NCBI GenBank assembly: GCA_015228935.1 | Contig: JADGCO010000032.1 | Location: 1-42,982 of the forward strand | Source: Magnetococcales bacterium | GTDB taxonomy: Bacteria > Pseudomonadota > Magnetococcia > Magnetococcales > DC0425bin3 | DNA length: 42,982 bases | Reading direction: 5' to 3' | Shown here: positions 29,436 to 38,119 of the stretch, piece after piece | How the letters are laid out: the number at the start of each line of letters is the position of its first letter | How positions within the stretch are numbered: the first letter of the stretch is position 1 | Position numbers and translations under genes: made by a program | The notes under the pieces: model-generated | Seen by the model: the letters and a program-made list of their open reading frames with translations, nothing else | Databases searched by the model: none | Told to the model about the DNA's origin: nothing

Positions 29436-31880
29436 TCAACTGGGACTGGCTGTTTCCTTGTCATCCGGTTTCGTTTTCGGCTTCTCCTCCTCTTTTTGCT
29501 CTTTCTGCTCTTGTTTCTCCTCTTTGGCTTCCTCTTTTATTTTTTCTTCCTCTTTGTTACCCAGCTTTTCTTCAGCAGGTTCTTTTTTGGCATCGTCTTT
29601 TTTGGCATCGTCTTTCTTGGCATCGTCTTTCTTGGCGTCGTCTTTCTTGGCGTCCTGTTTCTGGTCGGTCTTCGTCTTGTCATCCGTTCTTTGCTGTTCG
29701 GCCTTGGGAATGACATCCTGAACCTGTTTGGTCGCCTTCTGGGATTCTGCTGCATCCCGGGTGGCTTGCTGCGCCGTGGTCACGGCAGCTTCTTTCGCCA
29801 CGGAAGCCTGCTGCAATACCGTATTCACCTGCTGCTGGGAAACGTTTTTCATGCCCGTTTCAATACTGGCCACGGTCGTCTTGGCACCCGCTGCTGTCGA
29901 GGCTTTGACCATTTCACGTTCAGAGACAGGAACCAACTGCATGAGAACAGATGCCACCTCGGCTGCTTTTGTATTGGCAACACTGCCAACAGCCTGTCCC
30001 ACCTCTTTGGCACTGTTGGCTCCGGCGACCTGGACAACCCCGGCCGCCACTGCCGATGCGGATTGACTCCCCACCTTTTGGGTGACAGCGGCGGCCACTG
30101 CCGCCGACACCGACGTGTCATTCTTTCCGATCACCTGGGCCACTGCGGCAGCCACGGCAACGGCCTGGGCATTTGTTGACGTGTTGTTCACAACCGCAGC
30201 GGCAACCTTGGATGCCTCACTTTTATTCACGACCTGAACAATGGCGGCAGCGACCTGGGGTGCGGCATTGGCGGGCAAGACAGCCGCCATGGCGGACGCT
30301 ATCTGGGAAGCCTGTTGGGGAGATGCCGATGCGGCAGCCGCAGCAACACTTCCGGTTGCCTTGGCCGCTTCCGTGGCTGGCAAACCCTTCACAGCCGCCG
30401 ATGCCGCCTCAGCCGCAACCGTCGGGTCGCTCTTGGCCGCTGCCGCTGTAATCACAGTGGCTGCCTCGGCATTGTTTGTAATTCCCTGTGCCGAAAGTGA
30501 ACTCGTCACGATGACGGAAACGATGCTGGTTCCTGCCGTGGCTTTGTCAACCGCAGCCACGGCTGCGGCAACGACTTTCGCCACTTCTGCGGGATTGACG
30601 GCCACCTGGGCCGAACCGCTGATCACCTGTTGCGTGCCTGCGGTGGATGTGGTCTGGTTGTTCGCCTGTTGCTGGGTATTGCTCTGTTGCAAGGCAGCGG
30701 CAGCCCCTGGATTGGTCGCATTGACCTTGGCAATGAAATCCTTTTGAGCCGGGGTCATGTTGGCCGGACTGACCCCCAGAACGCCCATCTTTTGCGCCTC
30801 GACCAGGATTGTCACGGCTGCGGCCACTTCGTCCAGATTGGCCGCAGCCGCTTCCCGGATGAAGGACACGCTGTTGGCAATGGCCCTCTGCCAGAGACCT
30901 ACCTTTTCCTCAAGATCACGCAACCACTGGGAGAGGTCTCCCGGCTTGGGGGCACCGAGAATTTCATCGACGGCTTCATGACCTTTGCCTGCCCCCGATT
31001 TTTGTCCTTTTTTATCCAGACCCGTTTTGGCTGGACCTGATTTTGGGATTTCCCTGGTTCCGGTTGCCGGTTTTGCTGCAACCGGCGTCCCACCCTGTTC
31101 GACAAAACCCAGCCTGTTGACCTGGGCATCGGCCAGAATTTGTTCCTTGGTCAGCGGCCTCGCCTTGGGAAGACCGACTCCGACCTCTTTCTGGATGTGC
31201 TTGACGGCCTGGAGAGCCATGGCCGGAGTGATGATTTTCGGGTCGGCTGGAGGTTTGGCCACATCGAACGCCGCACTGGACTGGCCCTGCTGCACCTTGA
31301 CCTCCCCTTTTTGGGTTTTCAGGGCAACCTCGCCATTGGCCACATTGATGAAATCCGGAACGCCTTGCGCGACCACCCCCTCCACCGCCGAACCACGCAC
31401 CCCCATGGTCGCGGTCGTGGTATCGATACGCACATTGGAATCCTTGACGGCAAATCCCGAGAGATACCGAAAGGCCCCGCTGACCACCTGCACAGATTTT
31501 TCTGCCCGGCTCTCTGCCGGGTTGAAGGCAAATTGATTCAGGACGATCTGACTGTCCGGACCTATGGAAAAAGTCGAGCCATCCCGGAACTGGATCACGG
31601 CCCGGGAGCCGGGACCAGTGATGATTTTTTGGCGGGGATAAACCGCATCATTGACAGCGATGGGTACCGGCTGGGCTTTCCCGTCCTGGCCCTTGACATC
31701 TTTTTCCACCTCGATGACCCGCCCCAGGTGCAACCTTTTGCCCGGTCCCGTTCCACCCGGACCGGGTTGCCCGGTCGCGCCTGTCCCCGGAGAGGTCTGG
31801 TCGGCGGCCAAAACATCCCCGCCGGCAAAGAGATGCACGGCAACCAACCCCGGCAACACGATCAATCCACACTTTTTCAT
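29436..31880 (-). CDS. FecR-domain protein with Ala-rich repeats and charged tail
   Basis: An 814-residue exported protein. ATG 31880 gives a signal peptide (MKKCGLIVLPGLVAVHLFAG, cut near LAAD); the frame to 31940 is longer but not leader-like. Residues about 50-200 form a FecR/DUF domain (VIQFRDGSTFSIGPDSQIVL, then TATMGVRGSAVEG). From about 400 to 690 it is Ala/Val-rich, in imperfect units of roughly 30-35 residues (AAAIVQVVNKSEASKVAAA). These look like amphipathic helices of a rod or solenoid. The end is four KKDDA repeats and a long Lys/Glu/Asp tail. No transmembrane anchor follows the signal peptide. Lying inside the polysaccharide operon, it could be a surface or periplasmic scaffold. 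This is not a FecR sigma regulator in the classical sense. Confidence 0.75.
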   Translation of the reverse strand: MKKCGLIVLPGLVAVHLFAGGDVLAADQTSPGTGATGQPGPGGTGPGKRLHLGRVIEVEKDVKGQDGKAQPVPIAVNDAVYPRQKIITGPGSRAVIQFRDGSTFSIGPDSQIVLNQFAFNPAESRAEKSVQVVSGAFRYLSGFAVKDSNVRIDTTTATMGVRGSAVEGVVAQGVPDFINVANGEVALKTQKGEVKVQQGQSSAAFDVAKPPADPKIITPAMALQAVKHIQKEVGVGLPKARPLTKEQILADAQVNRLGFVEQGGTPVAAKPATGTREIPKSGPAKTGLDKKGQKSGAGKGHEAVDEILGAPKPGDLSQWLRDLEEKVGLWQRAIANSVSFIREAAAANLDEVAAAVTILVEAQKMGVLGVSPANMTPAQKDFIAKVNATNPGAAAALQQSNTQQQANNQTTSTAGTQQVISGSAQVAVNPAEVAKVVAAAVAAVDKATAGTSIVSVIVTSSLSAQGITNNAEAATVITAAAAKSDPTVAAEAASAAVKGLPATEAAKATGSVAAAAASASPQQASQIASAMAAVLPANAAPQVAAAIVQVVNKSEASKVAAAVVNNTSTNAQAVAVAAAVAQVIGKNDTSVSAAVAAAVTQKVGSQSASAVAAGVVQVAGANSAKEVGQAVGSVANTKAAEVASVLMQLVPVSEREMVKASTAAGAKTTVASIETGMKNVSQQQVNTVLQQASVAKEAAVTTAQQATRDAAESQKATKQVQDVIPKAEQQRTDDKTKTDQKQDAKKDDAKKDDAKKDDAKKDDAKKEPAEEKLGNKEEEKIKEEAKEEKQEQKEQKEEEKPKTKPDDKETASPS
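29584..29653 (+). repeat. 15-bp tandem repeat encoding KKDDA
   Basis: About four to five 15-base units (TTGGCATCGTCTTTC and one-base variants, plus-strand spelling) encode KKDDA repeats in the tail of the FecR-domain protein. Units differ mainly at silent positions. Confidence 0.9.
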
Positions 31881-31965
31881 GACTGTCACCTGCGTCCCTC
31901 CCCAAAATTCAGAGACCCGCCGTTGTCTACACGCAACCATGCCAAGCCAGGATACAGAAACAGCT

Positions 31966-31991
31966 CGATAATGTTAAGAAGTTTCTTATCG
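31966..31991 (-). promoter_or_regulatory. Dyad element before the FecR-domain gene
   Basis: TAAGAA (31975-31980) and TTCTTA (31983-31988) form a 6-bp dyad with a two-base centre. An outer pair CGATAA/TTATCG (31966-31971, 31986-31991) offers an alternative pairing. It covers the stop codon of the O-antigen ligase-like gene and could be a weak processing or attenuation site. No T-tract follows on the coding strand. Confidence 0.25.
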
Positions 31992-33458
31992 TGACAGTTC
32001 ACTGGGGAACGAAACCGCTTTGTCAGACCGGTTTTTACGGTGATGACCTCCGGGAAAGGCGGCATGGGGTATGATCGATGCCTGCAACCCCATGGCCAAA
32101 AGAATCCAAAAAAAGTAGGCATTGGCTGGAATTTGAAAATTGAAATCCACCAAACCGTGCAGGGAAAGGGAGAGCGTGCCGGCCAGTGAGGCAAACAGGA
32201 TTCCCCGGGCAAAGGGATCCCGGCGACGCAGATAGCGGCGAACCATGGTCCACCAGCAGGAAATAAAAGCAGCACCCAACAAACCAAAACCCAGCAACCC
32301 CTGGGCAGCCAGGATTTCAAGATAATCATTGTGGGCATGGTCGTTGAATTTTTGGATTTTTTCTGTTCGATAAATGGGAAAAATGTATTTGAAGGTGCCG
32401 CTGCCCGCGCCAAATATGGGATAATGCCCAATCATTTCAACAGTCCCGGCATGAACTTCCAAGCGTCCCGACTGCTCCATGAACGAACCCTTGAACCGTT
32501 CTGTCAAAATTCCAATGCCCATTCCCCCTCCGGCAATCAAAGACAATATCAGGATGGGAATAATGAGGCGTTTTTCCCGATTGGATTTTCGGCGCCGAAA
32601 TTGTGCCAGAATGACCACCAACAGGAGAGAAACCAGCAGTGCCATGTTTCCCCCCCGGGACGTGCTTAAAAACAAGGCCAAAAACATGAGAACCAGTAAT
32701 GAAGAGACCACGCCATTGCGGCTGCTGATCTTCTGAAGTGCCCATATCAGGGATTCCCTGAAGCTCCTTTGACTTTCACTGCTGCGCATCCAGCCAAGCA
32801 ACAAGCCAAATCCAAGCGGAATGGCCATCTCCAACAATCCGGCAAAATGATTCCTGTTGACATACGTTCCATGGACGCTCCCCTTGCTTTCAGGAACCCA
32901 CCAGGAAATATCAAAGCCGGTAAAGTACACGAACAACCCGAAAACAGCCTGAAAAATTCCACAAAAAAGAATGGTCCAGGCCAATATGCGCAAACGTTCC
33001 CGGGTTCGCGCCACCACCAACACCAGAAAAGCCGCCAAAAAATAGGTTAAATATTTCAGCCACTCCACCAGGGTGGCCGTTCTGTCAAGGGACACCACAA
33101 ACGATTTGCCTTCAACACCAGTAAAATGGTTTATCTCCACTGTTGCCGGAGAAAATATTGAAAGAATGGACACATGAATGGGAACAACCTGGAGCAACGG
33201 AATCATGACCCAAACAAATAAAAGAAATACCTGGGTGAAATGTTCATGAAAAACTCTCCCGAATGACTTCTTCTCTCCAAGATGAGAAAAAAAGTACAAC
33301 CCGGTTAATAAAAATGTACCCGCCTCCAGAACACTCCAGGCCCAGGGGCGATTGCTGCCCAGGGGCAGAGGTGCCCAAAAAATCAGCAGCAAGAACAGAT
33401 AGAAAATCCATGATTCGAGAGAATCTTTTTTTTCAGACACAACCGAACCAACCTTCAT
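31986..33458 (-). CDS. O-antigen ligase/polymerase family protein (WaaL/Wzy-like)
   Basis: A 490-residue inner-membrane protein with about 11-12 helices and a large periplasmic loop near residues 190-300. The Wzy_C-type signature GTYVNRNHFAGLLEMAIPLG is present, and the loop has Arg/His residues as in Wzy and WaaL. The segment AGSGTFKYIFPIYRTEKIQ followed by NDHAHNDYLEILAAQGLLG is a hallmark of this family. In this locus it is the likely polymerase of the exopolysaccharide repeat unit; transfer to lipid A is less likely given the Wzc/Wza context. The start overlaps the stop of the TPR gene by 4 bases. Confidence 0.9.
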   Translation of the reverse strand: MKVGSVVSEKKDSLESWIFYLFLLLIFWAPLPLGSNRPWAWSVLEAGTFLLTGLYFFSHLGEKKSFGRVFHEHFTQVFLLFVWVMIPLLQVVPIHVSILSIFSPATVEINHFTGVEGKSFVVSLDRTATLVEWLKYLTYFLAAFLVLVVARTRERLRILAWTILFCGIFQAVFGLFVYFTGFDISWWVPESKGSVHGTYVNRNHFAGLLEMAIPLGFGLLLGWMRSSESQRSFRESLIWALQKISSRNGVVSSLLVLMFLALFLSTSRGGNMALLVSLLLVVILAQFRRRKSNREKRLIIPILILSLIAGGGMGIGILTERFKGSFMEQSGRLEVHAGTVEMIGHYPIFGAGSGTFKYIFPIYRTEKIQKFNDHAHNDYLEILAAQGLLGFGLLGAAFISCWWTMVRRYLRRRDPFARGILFASLAGTLSLSLHGLVDFNFQIPANAYFFWILLAMGLQASIIPHAAFPGGHHRKNRSDKAVSFPSELSR

Positions 33459-34201
33459 GGACGTTCTTTCACGATTTCTTTTTCGCCAGAAGACACAATG
33501 CCAAAATATTTATCGAACTCTGCACGAAGCGTGGGCTGAAAGCGCACAAGGGGCAGAATATTGTCTTTTTTTCCATGGCGTTTCACCAATTCGAGAACCT
33601 GATGCGGAGAGTGTCCCATGACACGCAGCGCAACGTTGAGAATGTCGTTTTGCAAACGCTCTTCCAGGGAAGACCACAAGGTGAACCCCAAGCGCACCAC
33701 ATTCAGTTGGACACTGGGTTCCCAGGGTGCAAAAACCATGGCCCGCTCCAGGTGCAAAACCGATTCCGGCCAATGATCCCGCCCCTGGACCATGCGCACC
33801 TGGGCCAGATTGATCCAGGTATATCCCCAGGTGGGCCGCAATCTGGCGGCTGTTTCATAGCTGACCACTGCCTCCTGCAACAAGGCCGATGCCCTGACGG
33901 TGTCTTCCTTGATCTGGCGTGACCATATATATTGCAACTGTCCAAAATGCAACCAGTATTCAGCATTGCCCGGATGCAGTTCCAATGCATGTTTGCCATA
34001 GACAACGGCTTGTTTCCAGACCTTTTCCTTTTCTTCGAGGGATAATTTCGGATCCTGGATCCTGACCAACAATTTTTCCAGGGGTAAAACATAAAATTCT
34101 GCCAACCCCCAACTCCCGGCCCAGTAGGAAAGGAACAGGCACAGACCAAACAAAGCCAGAGGCAACAGGGAGACCCGCCAGACGGACAGATTCGGTTTCA
34201 C
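33455..34201 (-). CDS. TPR-containing membrane-anchored EPS protein
   Basis: A 248-residue protein. An N-terminal helix (SLLPLALFGLCLFLSYWAG) anchors it. The periplasmic part has tetratricopeptide-like helix pairs (GNAEYWLHFGQLQYIW, TWGYTWINLAQVRMVQG). It resembles VpsP-type proteins encoded beside O-antigen polymerase genes in exopolysaccharide clusters. The start is GTG 34201, overlapping the upstream stop (GTGA), and the end overlaps the polymerase gene; the three genes are translationally coupled. Likely role: scaffolding of polymerase and export machinery, inferred from context. Confidence 0.75.
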   Translation of the reverse strand: MKPNLSVWRVSLLPLALFGLCLFLSYWAGSWGLAEFYVLPLEKLLVRIQDPKLSLEEKEKVWKQAVVYGKHALELHPGNAEYWLHFGQLQYIWSRQIKEDTVRASALLQEAVVSYETAARLRPTWGYTWINLAQVRMVQGRDHWPESVLHLERAMVFAPWEPSVQLNVVRLGFTLWSSLEERLQNDILNVALRVMGHSPHQVLELVKRHGKKDNILPLVRFQPTLRAEFDKYFGIVSSGEKEIVKERP

Positions 34202-34947
34202 AGCAAGGCTCCGGGAACGGAGGTCACCATGGCCAGAGCGCGAGAGTGGCCGACAATCCGGATCGCTTCACGGACGCCTTCCTGGAGATTGGGAGAACGC
34301 CTCTGAACGTCGTGTGCATCACTGGCGATGACATGCGCCCACTCTTTTTCCAGTAAAATTCTGGCGCAGCGCCGAACTACCGGTCCAAACTCGCCGGTAA
34401 GCGAACCAGCCGTCAATTGACTGAGACACCCCATCTCCACAAAGGGAGCCATTTTTCCCGGATTGGCCAGGACCGACCCGTTCCGCTCTGGATGGGTCAA
34501 AACGGGAACGTAATTCCGATCCAGCAACCTGCGGATGACCTTGTCACTGCCTGGCGGAATCATATCATGCGGAAATTCCAACAGGAAATAATAGCGCGGC
34601 CCAGTTTTATTCAGGGAAGGCAAGCTGCCATTTTCCGCCAAGGCCAGAAGATTCGGAGAGATGCGGACATCCGCCGCCCAGCGCACATCCAGATCAATCT
34701 GCTGTTGGCGCAAATAACCCTGGAACCAGACGGTTGCCTGTTGAATACGGGCTGGCGCGTTGTCATGGACTCCTGGGTTCATATGGGGCGTGGCCACCAG
34801 GATTTTGGTTCCCGATGCCACCGCGCACTCAGCCATGGCCAGCGATTGCCGGGGACTTTCCGGACCATCGTCCAATGACGGCAGAATATGGCAGTGGATA
34901 TCGATCAATCCTGTCAAAAAATCAGCCTTTGGAGCCGTCTTTGTCAT
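34198..34947 (-). CDS. CpsB/CapC-type PHP tyrosine-protein phosphatase
   Basis: A 249-residue metal-dependent phosphatase of the PHP family, which removes phosphate from the tyrosine tail of Wzc-type kinases. Metal ligands are seen in DIHCHILPSLDDGPE at the start, ATPHMNPG, LTHPERN, and the C-terminal ASDAHD. The open frame extends to 35049 through the wzc tail repeat, but that part is an Ala-Thr-Met frame of the repeat; I take ATG 34947. That start has GGAG almost next to it, so a TTG about 30 bases downstream is an alternative. It overlaps the kinase gene by 26 bases, so kinase and phosphatase are made together. Confidence 0.85.
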   Translation of the reverse strand: MTKTAPKADFLTGLIDIHCHILPSLDDGPESPRQSLAMAECAVASGTKILVATPHMNPGVHDNAPARIQQATVWFQGYLRQQQIDLDVRWAADVRISPNLLALAENGSLPSLNKTGPRYYFLLEFPHDMIPPGSDKVIRRLLDRNYVPVLTHPERNGSVLANPGKMAPFVEMGCLSQLTAGSLTGEFGPVVRRCARILLEKEWAHVIASDAHDVQRRSPNLQEGVREAIRIVGHSRALAMVTSVPGALL

Positions 34948-37483
34948 CTCCGTAGTAACCGTAACCCGTTCCGTAGCCTGTTCCATAGCCATAGCCGTAG
35001 CCATAGCCGTAGCCATAGCCGTAGCCATAGCCGTAGCGGTAGCCGCCACTGTAATACATCAACTGGCGCATATCGACACTGTTGAAGACGCACCCGACGA
35101 CAGAAATCTGTGAATGGTGCAAGCGACGCAGCGCACCCATGACCACGTCACGACCGGCTTTATGGGCCTTCACCACAAAGACGACACCATCGGCCTGTTC
35201 ACCCAGGATTTGTGCATCGGTGACCACCAGGGTGGGCGGCGCATCAATGATGATTCGATCATACTCCTTGCGCAATTCGGTCAACATGTCCCGCCAGCGC
35301 TTGGAAGCCAGGATTTCACTGGGAAATGGGGGTGTCGGTCCGCTGGGCAGGATATGCAAACCGAAGGTCGTTTCCACGACCTCCTTGCGTAAAATTTCCA
35401 TGGAGGTCCGACGGGGATCCACAGCCTGACGCCGGTCAACACCTTGCCGCTGGTCCAATCCATCGCGGCGTTCCACGCCACGCCACTCGGATTCCGAGCC
35501 TTTCTGGCGGCGTTCCACCCCGGAGCGCTGATCCAAACCCGACCGACGCTCCTTATGGGTGCGATGTTCCTGCTGGAGATAACCAGACAGATAGCCAGTC
35601 ACGCCTGCGGAACCGGTGACCGGAAAAATTTCCTTGAGGCGAGGACGCCGCAGATCGGCTTCCAGCAGCAAGACCCGGTCACCAGCCTGATTGAAGGCTT
35701 GGGCCAGGTTGATGGCCACGGTGGTCTTCCCCTCTTCGGGCAACGCGGAAGTCACCATGATGATCTGCATGGGACGATCGATATCCGCAAACAGCAGGCC
35801 GGTGCGCAGACTGCGTACCGCCTCCGAATAGTTGGACTTGGGATGCCTGGACTGCATCTCTTCCGGAGGTGTGGGATCGCGCCGCCGCAAGTGCAACAGG
35901 GGAAGGGTTGCAAACAGGGGCAGGCCGCTCATCATTTCCAGCTCTTCGGGCGTTTTCAAGGTACTGTCGGAAAATTCCAGGAGGAACGCCAGGCCCAGAC
36001 CCGTTACCAATCCCACAAATGTCCACAGCATCAGGGTACGGTTTTTATTGGGCCAGAAGATTCCCCCGGGAGGTCTGGATGACTCCAGAAGACGGGCATT
36101 GGCCGTTTGCATCCCTTCACTGAGACCGGTCTCCTTGAAACGTTTCAAAAACATGTCATAAAGCTGGCGATTGGCGGCCACTTCCCGCTCCAGCTTGTTC
36201 ATCTGGTAGGTTTTTTTCTGGATTTGCTGAACCTGTCCCCGCTGGGATTCCAGTTCTCTTGCCAGACGACTCGCCTGGGCGTCGGCCACGGTGTATTCAT
36301 GTTTGACGATGGCCACCAGACGCTCGACTTCCTGCCTGACCTTGCGATCAATCTCCTCCAGTTCCTTCTGTGTCCGAATGATGCGGGGATGTTTGGGACC
36401 ATAGCGGTCGGAGAGTTCGGTCAGGCTCTGCTCGATTTTGCCTTTTTCTTTTTTCAGCTCAAGAAGCTGTAGACTGTCTGAAAAAGGAAGCTGGGAAATA
36501 TCCCCCTTGTATCCCTTCAACATGCCCGCCAGTCGCTCATATTTGGTCTGGGCCGCCCCGGCCTCTGCACGTACCTGGGCCAACTGGGTATTGATCCCAT
36601 CCATTTGCTGACGGTCCATGCTCTGTGCTGCCTGGGAATCCAGCAAACCCGTTGTTTCCCGGTAGACCTGCAAATCTTTTTCGGATTTTTCCAGGGACTT
36701 GCGCAAATTTTCCAGTCGGCTCATCAACCAATTGGCAGCATGCTGCGTCACCTGGAGTTTGGCTTCCATTTCCTGGTCGATGAAGACCTGGATGATCGTA
36801 TTGGCGACTCGTGCTGCAAGTTTCGGATCTTCAGCCACAAAGTAGACTTTAATGATTTCACTGCGACCAACGGTTCCGACGCTGATCCGTCCCTGGACCA
36901 TATCCACGACCTGTTGCACGCGCTGGGGATCGGGTTTTCCATCGTCCACGACCGGTTCGTCAGAATCTTGACGAACCGGATCTCCTCCCAACAACTGGGA
37001 CAGGGATTCGGGCAACAACGAGCTGAAGGACCAGCCACGCCGTTTGGAAAGCACTCTGGGATCAAACTCGGGCACCAGATCCAGCCGCTCGCGGCGCACC
37101 ACTTCTTCGGCCAATTTTCGATTCTTGATCAGCTCCATCTGGGTCTGCATATACCCGGACTGACCGGCATTGGACTGATAGACATCGTCGAAGGCGATCA
37201 ATTTGACCGTTTTTTGTTCGATGACCATGCTGGCTTCAGCCTGGTACAGGGGTACCAGGGACCACAGGTAGACCTGGGTCGGCATGACGAAGAGAAAAAC
37301 GACGCTGATGATCTGCCACTTTCGTCGCAACATCAGCAGCAGAAAGAAGCGCAACGAATAGCTGGGACCCTCGATCTCGGACGGCCCATGTTCGGCATAG
37401 GGGGCACGCACCTGAGCGGAGGCATGACGCACCCTGCCGGAGTCCAACCCCTCTTCAGCCTTGACAATCGTGGCATCAGCCAT
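34922..37483 (-). CDS. Wzc-like polysaccharide co-polymerase and tyrosine kinase
   Basis: An 853-residue inner-membrane protein that sets chain length and drives export with the Wza-like protein. It has a Wzz domain after the first helix (QIISVVFLFVMPTQVYLWSL), long periplasmic coiled coils, a second helix near residue 490 (LMLWTFVGLVTGLGLAFLL), then the BY-kinase. Walker A is ALPEEGKTTVAINL, A' is VLLLEADLRRP and Walker B is DRIIIDAPP. The C-terminus is a (GY)n tail with about ten tyrosines from a 12-bp repeat. Unusual is an Arg-rich insertion of about 50 residues between A' and B (GVERR, GLDQRQGVDRRQ). It follows the Wza-like gene by 9 bases. Confidence 0.93.
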   Translation of the reverse strand: MADATIVKAEEGLDSGRVRHASAQVRAPYAEHGPSEIEGPSYSLRFFLLLMLRRKWQIISVVFLFVMPTQVYLWSLVPLYQAEASMVIEQKTVKLIAFDDVYQSNAGQSGYMQTQMELIKNRKLAEEVVRRERLDLVPEFDPRVLSKRRGWSFSSLLPESLSQLLGGDPVRQDSDEPVVDDGKPDPQRVQQVVDMVQGRISVGTVGRSEIIKVYFVAEDPKLAARVANTIIQVFIDQEMEAKLQVTQHAANWLMSRLENLRKSLEKSEKDLQVYRETTGLLDSQAAQSMDRQQMDGINTQLAQVRAEAGAAQTKYERLAGMLKGYKGDISQLPFSDSLQLLELKKEKGKIEQSLTELSDRYGPKHPRIIRTQKELEEIDRKVRQEVERLVAIVKHEYTVADAQASRLARELESQRGQVQQIQKKTYQMNKLEREVAANRQLYDMFLKRFKETGLSEGMQTANARLLESSRPPGGIFWPNKNRTLMLWTFVGLVTGLGLAFLLEFSDSTLKTPEELEMMSGLPLFATLPLLHLRRRDPTPPEEMQSRHPKSNYSEAVRSLRTGLLFADIDRPMQIIMVTSALPEEGKTTVAINLAQAFNQAGDRVLLLEADLRRPRLKEIFPVTGSAGVTGYLSGYLQQEHRTHKERRSGLDQRSGVERRQKGSESEWRGVERRDGLDQRQGVDRRQAVDPRRTSMEILRKEVVETTFGLHILPSGPTPPFPSEILASKRWRDMLTELRKEYDRIIIDAPPTLVVTDAQILGEQADGVVFVVKAHKAGRDVVMGALRRLHHSQISVVGCVFNSVDMRQLMYYSGGYRYGYGYGYGYGYGYGYGYGTGYGTGYGYYGDDKDGSKG
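34985..35046 (+). repeat. 12-bp tandem repeat encoding the GYGY tail of the kinase
   Basis: About five 12-base units (AGCCATAGCCGT in plus-strand spelling) encode alternating Gly-Tyr, the phosphorylatable tail of the Wzc-like kinase. Copy-number change would add or remove tyrosines in pairs without shifting the frame. Confidence 0.92.
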
Positions 37484-37492
37484 GCGGAAACC

Positions 37493-38074
37493 TCACCAGA
37501 AACCTTCCGGAACTGTCAATATGTCATCCGGATAGACTGGATCATCCAGGCGTATGCTGAATTCCTTATGGCTGGGATCGTTGCCACGAATGACGGTAAT
37601 TTTCTTGTCGGCGGCCCGCTCGGAAAACCCGCCAGCCAGGGTCACGGCCTTGCGAACCGTCAAGCCGGGCTGGAAGGGAAAGCCACCGGGACTTTTCACT
37701 TCGCCATTGATAAAATACATTCGAAAATCAGTGATGGAAACGTTTACCACGGGATTGCGCAGGTATCCGTCTGCCAGCCGGCTGCGCAACAATTTCTCTA
37801 CGTCCTTGACCGTCAAACCCGATACGGTAACATCTCCCAGAAAGGAGAAGGAGATCTTGCCATTCGGTCCGACCTTGTGCATGCCGGACAGGTCCGGTTC
37901 CTCGTTGACGGAAATCTGGATTTTGTCGCCCGGTCCCAGTCTGTACTGGGATCGCAGATGCGACTCCTCGGCCGCAGACGCAACACCATGAAACAGAAAC
38001 AGGAGCAGTGCCACCATCAGCCAGGAAAAAACCCCCGACCGCCAGCGACACCAGGATCTGCTTTGTTGTCTCAT
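37493..38074 (-). CDS. Wza-like polysaccharide export protein
   Basis: A 193-residue exported protein with a signal peptide (VFSWLMVALLLFLFHGVASA). A poly_export domain starts at about residue 43 (YRLGPGDKIQISVNEEPDLS) and is followed by an SLBB domain (FYINGEV-like FINGEVKSPGGFPFQPGLTV). There is no obvious lipobox Cys and no C-terminal outer-membrane helix. It is therefore a short form that may rely on the beta-barrel gene immediately upstream (38120-39343) for outer-membrane passage. Its partner is the Wzc-like kinase, encoded 9 bases downstream. Confidence 0.92.
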   Translation of the reverse strand: MRQQSRSWCRWRSGVFSWLMVALLLFLFHGVASAAEESHLRSQYRLGPGDKIQISVNEEPDLSGMHKVGPNGKISFSFLGDVTVSGLTVKDVEKLLRSRLADGYLRNPVVNVSITDFRMYFINGEVKSPGGFPFQPGLTVRKAVTLAGGFSERAADKKITVIRGNDPSHKEFSIRLDDPVYPDDILTVPEGFW

Positions 38075-38119
38075 CTATCGGTTCTCCACATCCGTGAGCT
38101 TGAGACCCTCGGTGTCCGA

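Noticed and set aside
27711-30179. Two long plus-strand frames (432 and 385 residues)
   Set aside because: They mirror the GT-C-like, TIM-barrel-like and FecR genes on the minus strand. The hydrophobic run is the complement of the Lys/Glu tail.
34948-35049. N-terminal extension of the CpsB-like phosphatase (Ala-Thr-Met repeats)
   Set aside because: It is only another frame of the Gly-Tyr repeat of the kinase gene and precedes a normal PHP start.
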